A stretch of DNA of 64,000 bases from Cryoendolithus antarcticus (Eukaryota > Ascomycota > Dothideomycetes > Cladosporiales > Cladosporiaceae). The notes beneath the pieces were generated by a model. The model saw nothing but the letters and a program-made list of their open reading frames with translations, searched no databases and had not been told where the DNA came from. The stretch spans positions 310,001-374,000 of the forward strand of contig NAJO01000008.1 of the NCBI GenBank assembly GCA_002077065.1, given 5' to 3'. The translations under genes and the position numbers were made by a program. Position 1 is the first letter of the stretch, and the number at the start of each line of letters is the position of its first letter. This document shows positions 20,177 through 30,707 of this stretch, piece by piece.

Positions 20177-22698
20177 TCAACACTCCCCGACCTTAGTACA
20201 AATCCAAGTACTAGCATACATATTCACCCGGTCCGTACACGGCGTCGCCAATCCCCTCACAGCAACCCTCTTAGCACTAAACCCCTCCGCCTCGAAAACC
20301 TTCACATACCAAGGACTCACGCCCGCGCTCCTCAACAACACCCGTCCGCCCATCTTGAGCGCAGCATTCACAGCCTTGACCTGCTGTGGCGCGGCCTCGG
20401 AGCCAGGCGTGAACCAGTCCATGCTGTCCATGAGGACTGCGATAGTGAGGGAAGCGCGCTGCATGCGCGCGAAGACTTCGGAGAGCTCGTCGGTGTGGAT
20501 TCGTAGGTTGGTGAGCGGGGAGGTAGAGGAGGAGAGGCGGGCGTGGGAGCGAGGGGCGAGGTAGGTGGGGTGGGAGCGAGGGGTGTAGTGGCCTGAAGGG
20601 TCTGCATTAGCAATGCTGTTGAATGAGGATGGGGTTCTAGGGGTGGCTTACCGAGCAGACAGACAAGGTAGTAGTGATTATCCTCCCCAATCAAAGTCTG
20701 CTCAATAACCGGATCAAGAGTCTGCACGCCATAATTCCAGATCGCTTGCCCTGACTTGACTCCACTGACTTCCCCTCCCTCCCTCGCAGTGATCGGCTCC
20801 TGCCCAGCTTGCTTCTTGAAATCCTCCTCGATCATTGCCCGCTGCTCGCTCGGCACGCCAAGAGCTTTCCACAAGAACCGCTCAGAGCCGATGACGAAGT
20901 AGGCCAGCAGTCTACTCAGCAACACACGCCTTACACGCTTGAACCAGATATCGCGCTGCTCGGCGAGCGTCTGCGCAGACGCGAGACGTAGCATATCTTG
21001 TCTTATGCCAAGGAGCTTGCCAAGCCATTGCACGAGCTGAATGGCATGGCGCGAGCCGCCGGTGAAGTAGAGGCCTTTGCTGAAAGCGGTTGCGCCGTTA
21101 TGGAGCCAGAAATCGAAGGCCTGGCTGGAAAGGTGAGGGGAGAGGCGTTTCATGAGCTGGTTGTGGAAGTCAGGATGCTTGCCTTCGCCGAAAAGCTTCC
21201 AAAAGTCTTGATATTCTAGGCTGCGGTACGCGGCGACTTTGAGCTCCAGGAGGTGATTCTGCGAGGGATTCAAGTCGACTGCGTGGATTCGCTTCGGCCC
21301 TTCCAGGGCGTACGAGAGGATGTTGTCGCCTGCGCTTGTGATGGCTAGGATCACGTCGTCGGAGTTGATTTTCAGCAGGCGAGAGTCAGTGCGCGAGTCC
21401 TCCCAAGTGAAGGCATAGATGTACTCGTCGTTGAACTGACGGTGCTTTTGCAGGGTCTCGTCGTAGTAGATGCGGGTCTTGTTGTTTTGGTAGTAGGCTG
21501 AGGGGAGCGGCAGTGATGCTGCGAGGTTGACAACTGCGGATTCGAAGGCTTTGCTGTGGCGTTCTTGGGTCGAGTCGCGGCGAGGCTTGAGAGCTGACTT
21601 GGAGTGGAGGTCGAGCGCTGAGATGAACGGGCTCTCTGTCACGGCTGCATCGAGCGCAGCGAGCTGCTGGAGACTTGTGCTGGAGTCCTTGGCGCAGCCG
21701 ACGAAGATGTAGTAGGGGATGCGGAAGCCGACGAGATGGCATCTGCGGTTGGTGCTCAGGATCGTGCCGAACTTGTACTCGATGTAGTCGCGTCTTGCAG
21801 ATTCGAGATTGACTCTATCCAGCTCGAACCAGGTCCGCCAGAAGACTCTCGAGATCCACATGCAGTGTCGGTCGATTGCGCCACCCATGTAATTGCGGCT
21901 TTGGAACTCGACCTGATTTTGGACGTAGAAGTCGACGACACCCACAACGCCATCAACTCCGAGCAAATGCGTAACGCTATCAATAGCGGAGTGAAACTCA
22001 GGGATCATGCTCAAACTATAAGACATGGTAAGGAGGTCCGCTCCCATGGTCTCGCCAGACTGCTCGTCGTAGACCGACTTGCCGATGCTGAACTGAGCTT
22101 TCGACCCATCAGCGCCAGCCTCGTAGTCCGATAGCCGGAAAGCACGTGCGTCCTGGCAGACGACGTGAACATTGTGCCAGCCTAGGCGGCGGAATCGCTC
22201 CCGAGCCACGTCACAGAGAGAAGTGCTTAGGTCGACCAGATAGACCGCGTGAAAGAAGTTCGGCACATCAACCTGCTCCTGCATCTGCTCGATATTCCAG
22301 CCCGTCCCACCGCCGATATCTACCCAGATAGGCTTATGCTCAATCTTTCCCGTCTCGACCCTATGCCTGACCTGCGCGGCAACTAGCGCAAGCATATCTT
22401 CCCTGCCTTGCAGCAGTCTCGAGCGAGTGGCATCGTAGATCGACGCCTGGGTTTTGTAAAAGCTCTCTAGAGCAGCTTGCTGTCCGCCTGAGCCATCGCC
22501 GGTATGTGGCTTGAGAAAGCAGGAGTACGCGAACTTGCCGTACTCGTTGCAGGCGTTGTAGGTTTTGCGTAGGAGGCTTAGCTCGGTGAAGGAGAGTATA
22601 AAGTAGGAGGCGAGGATTAAGACGAGGAGGACTGATGCGAGGGAAACCTGAGTGAGGGGTTTGGCGAGGGTTTGGTAGAGCAGGGTTAGGTCGGCCAT
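20177..22698 (-). CDS. BTA1: Betaine lipid (DGTS) synthase Bta1
   Basis: Makes the phosphorus-free membrane lipid diacylglyceryl-trimethylhomoserine from diacylglycerol and S-adenosylmethionine, in the ER. Two exons (22698-20652 and 20601-20177) give 823 residues. A membrane segment is at about 18-38. An SAM-dependent methyltransferase domain (BtaB-like) follows, with DIGGGTGWN at 127-135. The C-terminal half is the BtaA-like 3-amino-3-carboxypropyl transferase (ITSAGDNILSYAL, IHAVDLNPSQNHLLELK). The 50-bp intron rejoins the frame at LLDPSGHYTP, and exon 2 holds the conserved end MDSMDWFTPG. In fungi BTA1 is typically induced by phosphate shortage; no regulatory site was identified here. The frame extends 41 codons upstream, but the ATG at 22698 gives the better N-terminus. 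Confidence 0.93.
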
Positions 22699-24222
22699 GA
22701 TTGTGGTGGTGGGAAATGGGTGGCCGACCGGTAGACCTGATAGGAAAAGATGCTGAGGGTAGAGATAGAGTAGTGATGCCCGGATGAGCACGAGGGAGAG
22801 GAAGCAAGGGACGAAAGGCAATGAGAAAGTGGAAATCTGATAGACTTAACCTCTCAGGCACATGACGATCGCAGGTAGACCCGAGTGATCAGGCGCTCTT
22901 TCTCAACGTGCTGAACTGCACGCCCAGCAGCAGAGACGAGAAATGCCCGTAACGGGTCAACAGGAGACAGCCGCCGAACTCCCTCGAACCTTAGATGATG
23001 TGCATAGAGCCATTGTCGTGCCCACGGCAGCGATGCCCTCGACCCCGCCAGTTTCCTTTCGAGGCGTGAGGTCTCAGCAGCCAATCAGGGGACAACGTGG
23101 CCGCGGTGGTGAGATGAGTATCGCCTGCTATGGAGGGGTGTAGAGGGGCAGCGTGCAGATGCTGCTAACCTGGGACGATGCGGGACCGTGTTGTGGTATG
23201 GCGTAGGCTGGTGTTGCTGCAGGGGAGTGGCATGCGCGCTGGAGGCATTGGAAAGTATGGAGCATGAGGCCGATAGTGGTGACAGCAATATCTCCAGCCT
23301 GTAGGACGCGAGGGATCATACCACGCGCGTGCGCTGTGTGATGTTTGTGGGTTGGTGAATGTGGTCGGAGGTCGCAGTTTGTGGTGAAGTGGATGACAAA
23401 CAGCAGCCAATCAAATCCCACGTTTCTATCCTCGCGCCATCTACAGGCCGTGCACGACAAGATGCAGGTACAGCTTTGAGCTGCCGGAGTGAGAGCGAGG
23501 ACAGAGGAAAGAGATTGCATGTAAACATGGCCGATGTCGCGTCTGAGGAGCGTGGGATGCGAGGAGATGTCACGCGATTCTTCAGTAGGACGGGACTTAC
23601 GCAACATTTTTCACTACCTCACAATGCACTTCTCGTAAAGAAGCCGAGGCGGGATCGCAGCAAACGGCCGAATAACAGGTGTCCCATCGACTACTGCAAT
23701 GTCTGGGGTCTGAAGCGAAGAACTACGGTTGTCAAGGGTGGAAGCGTTCGACTCTGTACGATTGCGACGACTGCAGTATCAAGTGTCTTCCCCGATCGTC
23801 GGGGATGTAGGTCTGATTTGGTGAAACGCCATGTCGTGGTATGCGAGAGAGAACAGGTACCAGATACCAGTGCACAGTCATTTGGCCAAGCTGCTATCTC
23901 TTGCCGAGATCGAATGAATGTATCCGTTGTAGGAGGTGCGCTTATTGCAGCACAGGAGCGTTCAGGCTTCTGAAGAGCAGAGAAGAGTCTGCTGCTTCCA
24001 ATGACTCTGCTCGCGTGGACCGTTCGATGATGTGCCCGGATGCATCAACAGATGAGACACTGTCGGGCAGTCTCGCACTCTCCGAGCTGGTTACAATTTT
24101 CGTGCTGAGATCCCGCCTGATCTAAGTCACTGTAGCTAAAGCAAGATGTTGATACATTTCGCTCGCTCATGCTCTGCGTCCATTCATACAGCCCAATGCC
24201 CTCCCATCCGTAAAAATACCTC
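22699..24222. other. Long gene-poor region upstream of BTA1
   Basis: About 1.5 kb. The first 650 bases hold the BTA1 promoter and nothing else I could support. A possible zinc-finger regulator remnant at about 23636-24124 is listed separately. Confidence 0.4.
23636..24124 (+). pseudogene. Possible relic of a C2H2-Zn2Cys6 regulator
   Basis: Three zinc-finger-like pieces follow each other on the plus strand but in different frames. The first is RPNNRCPIDYCNVWGLKRR at about 23668. The second is a C2H2-like pair split by a one-base frame change: LYDCDDCSIKC then RSDLVKRHVVVCE at 23753-23855. The third is a cysteine cluster (AAISC, then ECIRCRRCAYCSTGAF in another frame) at about 23890-23960. The order, two C2H2 fingers then a Zn2Cys6-like cluster, matches a known fungal transcription-factor layout. 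No continuous frame or splice set joins them, so if real this is a decayed gene. Chance resemblance is possible. Confidence 0.3.
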
Positions 24223-24923
24223 TCACTTCTTGTTCGAGTACTTCGCCTTGCCAAAATCCCACGGCACATACCGGTACTTAATCATACTCTGAATCTGCCT
24301 CCTCATCGTCAACACCACCAGAATCAACCAATAAACCACCAGAACCGGCCAGAACACTGGCAGATTGAAAATCTCACTCCAACTGCAGCTGAACGCTATC
24401 ACTACAGCCCTCGTAGCGCTGTGCCAGAACTTGAACTCCGGTAGCCGGCGCACGAAAGGTTTGAATTCATCGGAATTGTTTTTGGGAAGTGAGGAGGCGC
24501 CGTCTTCCATGTCGGTGTCGGATTCGAGGGAGGGGTCGAATTTGGGTGAGATGAAGGCGAGGAAGAGGTTGAGGAGGTAGATGCCGAGGGAGTAGGCGAC
24601 TAGACGTCTTGTCAGCATTCGTGGTTAAACAGGAGAGATGTAGGAGGCATACCAATGTACCATCCTTGCGCAAATATGATTCGCAGCATGAAGGCTACGA
24701 GGACTGTGGCTGTTGCTATCCATCGGTAGGTTGTGTAGGGGGTGGATTTGTCGAGGTAGTTTTGGTATAACTGTATTGATAATCAGCGCCCTGCTCCAGG
24801 CTTGACTCTTGCAACGCTCCAATATGAGGATTGTGCGCGTCTCTTGGGTATGCGTACTCTCGAGACCCGTGATGTTTGTGCACTCACGGCCGCAAAGGGC
24901 GTCTCAGGCTCCGGCGCATCCAT
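24223..24923 (-). CDS. RER1: Rer1, Golgi-to-ER retrieval receptor
   Basis: A four-helix membrane protein of the early Golgi that returns ER membrane proteins through COPI vesicles. Three exons (24923-24888, 24770-24653, 24599-24223) encode 176 residues. Exon 1 is just 12 codons, MDAPEPETPFAA. Family signatures are the LYQNYLDKSTPYTTYRW start, WYIVAYSLGIYLLNLFLAFI, FDPSLESD, then RRLPEFKFWHSATRA and a KYRYVPWDFGKAKY end, all typical of Rer1. The first intron (117 bp) is long for this region. The start is 333 bp from the divergent start of the Aquarius gene. Confidence 0.96.
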
Positions 24924-25256
24924 GATTGCGGTGGGTAGTGGGTAGTCGCAACGTCGCTAGAAGTCTAAGGGATCGCGAAAGATGTCAGGCGGGAGGTGGC
25001 GAGTGCTGTGAAGCGCGCGTCGAGTGTAGGTGTACGTTGGAAGGGGGCGACAGATTCGCAGGCCGTTCCAGGTTACACTTTTGGCTGAGGAAATGTGGCA
25101 GGCGCGATCTGCAGTGGCGTCGGATAGATCCGCTGAGCCTCATTTCGGAAGCAAGTGACGCGAACGCCGACGCGACAAAAGTTGCAGGCCGAGACGGAGT
25201 GTACTTCAATGGTCAGAGAGAAGAACGCAGTAACATCTCTATGGACGATCGCGAGG
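24924..25256. promoter_or_regulatory. Divergent promoter of RER1 and Aquarius
   Basis: A 333-bp gap separates the two divergent starts. An open frame runs from 25155 into the Aquarius gene, so the true start of the latter could lie slightly upstream. No factor site was recognised. Confidence 0.45.
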
Positions 25257-28200
25257 ATGCAACGCCCGACAGTCCATGACCTCACGAGCGACGACAATCA
25301 CTTCGCTCAACTAGCGCGACGAACATGGCTCACTGCAAAGCCCGCCAAAGTCCTCCCGAACATCGTCAAAGATGAGCTCTACGACAAGCTCGAGGCCGAG
25401 AGCTTCCCTCAACCCCAGCTTGCGCTTCTAGAGCAACTGCAATGTCTAGAGCGTTACCTCTGGCCCGGCTACGCAGACGATGCGAGCAACCAGCACATCC
25501 TCCTCATCTTGCTGCTCGTCAATGTAAAGCGGAAGGAGAACTTGCCCATATGGAGTCTGTTCGATCCCAGTCCGGATGCCTTTTCGAGCTTCTTCAAGCG
25601 CGTGCTACACATGAGCATTGATGCGTCGTTGCCGATCAGTGTGAGGCAGCACGTGCTGGTGTTCATCATCACTGTCTTCCAGTCGCTGGACTCGGGAGTA
25701 GTGCGGAAGGAGTGCGCACCGCTGGTCTCGGTTGCGATATGGACAAACTTGCATAGCGAGAGTGAGAGGGAAAGGAAGCTGGCCGGAAGCGTGGCGCTGC
25801 AGAAGGCATGGCGGGCGGCTGGGAAGAAGTACAGTAATGCGGATGATGAGGACCAGGCGCGCATGCGGTTTGAGAGGAGCTGGCTGTATACCCTTGTGCT
25901 GGACTTCTTGGCTCGGCTGTACGCTGTAGAGGGCAACGCGGATCAGCGACAGACCAATGTGCGGTATGGCGAGCGATTTATGGAGCTCCTTTGCGACTTG
26001 TTGTCGCAGCTGCCCACGAGGAGGTATGTCAATGCGCTGCTCAAGGACTTGAACGTTCTCGCAGCAATCAAGCTATCGCCACGGTATCAGGATGAGGACT
26101 CCGGTCTGTTGCGCGAGCTGCATGAAGTGCTGGCGCACTACATCGGGTTTCCCATCGACGATCAGAGTGGTAAGCAGCTTAGTCGACAGGAGTACGAGGA
26201 AGTGAGCAATACTGGGATTGCACGTCTGCAGCGCGTGGCATTGCAACTTCATCCGGAGAAGCTCAAGATCCTGATTTTAGCCAACTACGGTCTACTGTCA
26301 CAACGGCCTGAGCTGCAGAGCCATCTGGCAGATCTGAGTGATGCAGAATTGGTCGAGCTCGTATCAGAGCTTGGACTTCGATCGTGGTATCCAGAAAAGT
26401 CATCAGTGATCACAGATCGTACGTTCCTTCTCGAGGTCGTAGTGACTGCACTAGAGGCGAAGCCATACTACACAGACGCCGTGCGCACCATGACCACCAT
26501 GCCGACGGAGCGAGTACTCTACGACAAGGCCTTGCTGCGAACTGATGACTACGACGGGACAACCCCGCTAGCCATTCCAAAGCTCAATCTGCAGTACCTG
26601 ACCGCAGGTGACTTTCTCTGGCGATCATTTATCCTGTATCGCGCCGAGGCCTTTTACGAGATCCGCAAGCATCTTGAAGACACCGTCAAGCGTCTGCAGC
26701 CGAGGCGGCAGGCATCAGGCATCACGCGATTCGATGGCTTTTCGAGTATGGCAATTCCGATCACAAAACCTGCGATCATCGAGACGTTACCACCTCGTGT
26801 AGGTGAGGATGTGCCAGCAGAAGTTAAGGCTGAGGTGATGCTCGATGTGAGCAGATTGCAGCCGAAGCTCAGGCAGGAGTGGGAGAGCGTGCGACCGGAT
26901 GATGTCGTGTTCTTGTTGAATGTACAAGCTCAGGATCGAGCATTGACGAATGGCCACGCCAGCGATCTCACCCCAATCAACGAGAAGCTCGGGCTGAAGG
27001 CTGTACGATGTGCTGAGGTCATTAGTGTGCTTGATGAAGCTGGGCGAATGCTACGACGCGACGGGCCACCTGGTGATGACTTATCTCCACCACGGCAAAG
27101 GCGACTGCTTCTACGACTAGACGCTGCATCTTACAAGCAGGATCAAGACTCGAAAGCTGATCCGATGGACGGCATAAATCTAATTGTCCGCAGGCGTGCT
27201 CGAGAGAACACCTTCAAGGCGGTACTCGACAGCGTCAAGAACCTCGCAGTCAGTGATGCGCCACTACCCACATGGTTCCAAGATGTCTTCCTAGGCTATG
27301 GAGATCCTGCGACAGTGACTGCAGCTCGACTTGCCGACAAGACCAAGGCTGTGGACTACCGCGATACGTTTCTCGACTGGCAGCACTTGATAGAATCATT
27401 TTCTGGGCAGCCTGTGGAGCCTGATGGCAATGCGGATCCCTCCTTTCCGCCACCTTACGTGCTGGAGAGTACTACCGCGGCGCCTGCTCCTCCGCCGCGC
27501 ACAGCGAAGAAGCGAAAGCGAGAAGCTGAAGCTGAGCCGGTGGCGCAGGATGTTCAAGCCATCAAAGTATCGACGTATGAGCCGCCCAACGCTGGACCAT
27601 ACCCGACAGATGCGCCTAAGGTCAACAAAGTGCGGTTCACGCCTGCGCAGGTGAAGGCTGTGTCTTCTGGGACCAAGCCGGGCCTGACGCTCGTGGTGGG
27701 TCCCCCAGGCACGGGCAAGACAGATGTTGCTACCCAGATCATCAGCAACATCTACCATAATTACCCTGAGCAAAGGACGCTACTTGTCGCACACTCCAAT
27801 CAGGCGCTTAACCAGCTGTTCCAAAAGATCACGGCGCTTGACATTGATGAGAGACACTTACTCAGGCTCGGCCACGGTGAGGAGGAACTGACGACAGAGG
27901 CTTCATACTCTAAAGCCGGTCGCGTCGAAAGCTTTCTCGAGCGCGGTAGTCAATACCTGGCTGAGGTCCAGCGCCTGGCCAACTCAATCAACGCGCCCGG
28001 TGCACACGGAAGCACCTGTGAGACCGCAGCCTACTTCGATCAAGTCTACGCCACACCGATGTGGAAGCGTTTCTGGACCGCCGCCGAAGGCTTGACTGCC
28101 GCGGAGGAAATTTCTTCCATCTTTCCCTTCCACGCCTTCTTCGCCGACGCCCCTCAACCACTCTTCCCCGCCAACACCCCTCACGCCTCCCTTCTCGACA

Positions 28201-29489
28201 TCGCCCGCGGCTGCGAAACTCACATCCGCCGCCTCTTCACCGAACTAGCCTCGATACGCCCATTCGAACTGCTCCGCTCCCCACGCGATAAGGCAAATTA
28301 TCTCCTCATCAAAGAAGCCCGAATCATAGCCATGACATCCACCCACGCGGCGATGCGCCGGGAAGAAATAGCCTCCTTAGGCTTCCAGTACGACACTGTA
28401 GTGATGGAAGAAGCCGCCCAACTAACAGAGATCGAAACGCTCAACCCCTTCGCCTTGCAGACACCAACTCCGGGCAAGACACCCACATCCCGCTTGAAGA
28501 GGATAGTCCTCGTAGGCGACCACCTCCAAAATGCGCCCATAATCCAGAACGCCGCGTTCCGCCAATACGCGAATCTAGAACAATCGCTCTTCCTCCGCCT
28601 CGTGCGTCTAGGCGTGCCGATCTGTATGCTAGACGCGCAAGGCCGCGCACGTCCAAGCCTAGCAGCGCTATACAAATGGCGCTACCCGTCCCTCACCAAC
28701 CTCCCCATCACCACTACATCGCCCGAATTCCAGCGCACGAACGCAGGGCTGCGCTACGACTACCAATTCATCGACGTGCCCGCCTACCGTGGTGTCGGCG
28801 AGTCGGAACCCTCCCCTCACTTCATCCAAAATCTGGGCGAAGCGGAGTACGTCGTTGCTATGTTTCAGTATCTCCGCCTGCTCGGATATCCGGCGCAGAG
28901 GATCAGTATTCTGACTACGTATGCCGGGCAACGGGCGTTGATCAGGGATGTGCTAGGACATCGATGTAAGGGGAAGGCTATGTTCGGGATGCCTGGATGG
29001 GTGGGGACGGTGGATAAGTATCAGGGGGAGGAGAACGATTTTGTGCTTCTATCGCTCGTGCGCACGAAGACGGTCGGATACCTTCGCGACCTGAGGCGAT
29101 TGACCGTGGCGCTTTCCCGCGCACGACTTGGCCTATACGTCTTCGGCCGACGTGAAGTCTTCGAGTCTTCGCTCGAGGTGCGGCAGGCTTTCTCCTTACT
29201 CTTCGCGCGGCCAGAGAAGCTCACCCTTGTGCTCAATGAGCTTCATCCCACGCAACGGGGTGCGGAGGATGAGGTCGCGGGGACGGAGATGGAGGGCCTA
29301 GAGCACCTTGGCTCGTACATACCGCTTATGGTCAAGGCGAAGCTCGAACAGATCAAACAGGAGGGCGGAGAGATCGTGGCTGAAGAGAGTGGCGGAAGGG
29401 TAGAGGACGAGGAGGACGAGGAAGGCGGAGAGGCGCTGGCAGAGGAGATGGTGGGGATGGAAGGTATGGAGGAGGATGTAGTGGTCTGA
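25257..29489 (+). CDS. AQR: Aquarius/Cwf11 intron-binding RNA helicase
   Basis: The spliceosome-associated SF1 helicase that binds introns near the branch site in the activated spliceosome. A single exon encodes 1410 residues from the ATG at 25257, whose RPTVHDL start fits the family. Residues up to ~480 form the helical armadillo-like domain (LLEQLQCLERYLWPGY, LLILLLVNVKRKENLP, PTRRYVNALLKDL). A beta-barrel region follows. The RecA domains start with the P-loop GPPGTGKTD at about 814-822; motif II is VVMEEAAQLTEIETL and the C-terminal helicase motifs include GTVDKYQGEENDFVLLSLVR and LTVALSRARLGLYVFG. The tail is very acidic (about 60 residues). The gene is intron-free, which is notable among the intron-rich neighbours. 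It converges with the thioesterase gene, 57 bp away. Confidence 0.95.
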   Translation: MQRPTVHDLTSDDNHFAQLARRTWLTAKPAKVLPNIVKDELYDKLEAESFPQPQLALLEQLQCLERYLWPGYADDASNQHILLILLLVNVKRKENLPIWSLFDPSPDAFSSFFKRVLHMSIDASLPISVRQHVLVFIITVFQSLDSGVVRKECAPLVSVAIWTNLHSESERERKLAGSVALQKAWRAAGKKYSNADDEDQARMRFERSWLYTLVLDFLARLYAVEGNADQRQTNVRYGERFMELLCDLLSQLPTRRYVNALLKDLNVLAAIKLSPRYQDEDSGLLRELHEVLAHYIGFPIDDQSGKQLSRQEYEEVSNTGIARLQRVALQLHPEKLKILILANYGLLSQRPELQSHLADLSDAELVELVSELGLRSWYPEKSSVITDRTFLLEVVVTALEAKPYYTDAVRTMTTMPTERVLYDKALLRTDDYDGTTPLAIPKLNLQYLTAGDFLWRSFILYRAEAFYEIRKHLEDTVKRLQPRRQASGITRFDGFSSMAIPITKPAIIETLPPRVGEDVPAEVKAEVMLDVSRLQPKLRQEWESVRPDDVVFLLNVQAQDRALTNGHASDLTPINEKLGLKAVRCAEVISVLDEAGRMLRRDGPPGDDLSPPRQRRLLLRLDAASYKQDQDSKADPMDGINLIVRRRARENTFKAVLDSVKNLAVSDAPLPTWFQDVFLGYGDPATVTAARLADKTKAVDYRDTFLDWQHLIESFSGQPVEPDGNADPSFPPPYVLESTTAAPAPPPRTAKKRKREAEAEPVAQDVQAIKVSTYEPPNAGPYPTDAPKVNKVRFTPAQVKAVSSGTKPGLTLVVGPPGTGKTDVATQIISNIYHNYPEQRTLLVAHSNQALNQLFQKITALDIDERHLLRLGHGEEELTTEASYSKAGRVESFLERGSQYLAEVQRLANSINAPGAHGSTCETAAYFDQVYATPMWKRFWTAAEGLTAAEEISSIFPFHAFFADAPQPLFPANTPHASLLDIARGCETHIRRLFTELASIRPFELLRSPRDKANYLLIKEARIIAMTSTHAAMRREEIASLGFQYDTVVMEEAAQLTEIETLNPFALQTPTPGKTPTSRLKRIVLVGDHLQNAPIIQNAAFRQYANLEQSLFLRLVRLGVPICMLDAQGRARPSLAALYKWRYPSLTNLPITTTSPEFQRTNAGLRYDYQFIDVPAYRGVGESEPSPHFIQNLGEAEYVVAMFQYLRLLGYPAQRISILTTYAGQRALIRDVLGHRCKGKAMFGMPGWVGTVDKYQGEENDFVLLSLVRTKTVGYLRDLRRLTVALSRARLGLYVFGRREVFESSLEVRQAFSLLFARPEKLTLVLNELHPTQRGAEDEVAGTEMEGLEHLGSYIPLMVKAKLEQIKQEGGEIVAEESGGRVEDEEDEEGGEALAEEMVGMEGMEEDVVV

Positions 29490-29546
29490 GTCCGTTCAGC
29501 CTATTGAATTGTACATCATATGTATCAATAACCGCCACCGACCACG

Positions 29547-30464
29547 CTATGTCTTCTCCGGTCGTGGCGACAGCTCGTCGGTGATGTTCTGCGGGTCTTT
29601 CCAGGCTAGGGCTACGTATCTGCTCTTCGTTAGCACAGCATCGCCACTTCTCCAGACCTTGAGCTGAAGATTGGCTATGTGGCCACGAGACGTACTTCGT
29701 ATGACTCCCCCTTGCCACCAGCTCGTCCTTCTCATTCGTGAAGCGGATGGAAGTATACGCTAGTGTCTTTCCGAATTTGTCGCATGTCACTTCGGCTTTG
29801 ACTATATCGTGCCTCCATTAGTTAATCTGCCTCGGCTGCGCCACTTGCGCCTGTCTTCGAACGAGATAGACTTGAAGGAGAGGGAAGCGCACTCTTATCT
29901 CCTATCTTCCCGCCTGAAGCGAGGTACGTGACTGCTCGATCGTCAGCAGCTCATTTGGTGTTGAAAGTCTCCTGGATAGTTGCGTGTACCATTCAGATCC
30001 GTGCTCACACCCGTAGCGAACAATCCTCTGCTCGCTACAGCTAGTGAGCCGCCGAGATCGACCATGGAGGCTATCGTGCCGCCGTGGAGGATATTGAGAC
30101 GATTCTACCAGCCTGTCAAAGACATGAAGCGTGGACTGGAGAGGGTAGGGCGTACGGTATGTTCCTTCTGGATATCGAGCTCGAAGTTGACTGTGCCTGG
30201 GCGAGCGGCTGTTACGCGGAGCTGGGGGAATTCTCAGCTACGGAGTGCACATATTCTCTCGATTAAACGCTTACGCTGTCAAGCAGCCTACGGTATCATG
30301 AGCTGGTGGCTACGACATCCTTCGTGCGAGGGACTCACCGCGGCTCAAGGCCAGAGTTTGCGCGGAAGGACTCCCATACCTACCGATGTTAGACTGCAGT
30401 AATACAAGAAAGGTTGCTGGAGGCAGATCTAGCGTACTGATCGAACGAACTTGAGGGCTGACAT
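29547..30464 (-). CDS. Acyl-CoA thioesterase, hotdog fold (ACOT13/PaaI-like), eight exons
   Basis: Hydrolyses acyl-CoA thioesters, probably in mitochondria or peroxisomes; the substrate cannot be read from sequence. Eight small exons were assembled: 30464-30438, 30379-30339, 30287-30275, 30221-30156, 30104-29990, 29931-29893, 29801-29696 and 29619-29547, giving 159 residues. Exon 3 is only 13 nt. The chain is continuous and family-like: VWESFRANSGLEPR, LRVTAARPGTVNFELDIQKE, then the catalytic loop ILHGGTIASMVDLGGSLAV, GVSTDLNVTYLASGGKIGD, CDKFGKTLAYTSIRF and RGSHTKYVALAWKD. Intron lengths are 51-91 bp. The first three exons are less certain than the rest because they rest on splice logic alone. 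The ETF-QO gene lies 243 bp upstream in the same orientation, a sensible metabolic neighbour. Confidence 0.85.
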
Positions 30465-30707
30465 TGCGCTGCAACACTACACGAGTTGTAACATGTGCGG
30501 TTAGGCCATTGTCAGTTGACAGGCGAAGAAGTGAGGTCCACGAGTCTTGGCAAAGTTTGATTGGGTTCATGGGAGGACGATACATCGGGGAGGGCATGAA
30601 TCAACGATATTGACTGAGGCATGACGAAGAGTCAAGTCTGAATCAAGGCTATATAGCATGGCGTCGTAGAAGCTGCTTTTGGCGTGATATGTACACTTTG
30701 CTACAAG

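Noticed and set aside
23128..23607. 159-codon minus-strand frame upstream of BTA1
   Set aside because: It has no family motif and low-complexity His/Thr content; other frames overlap it.
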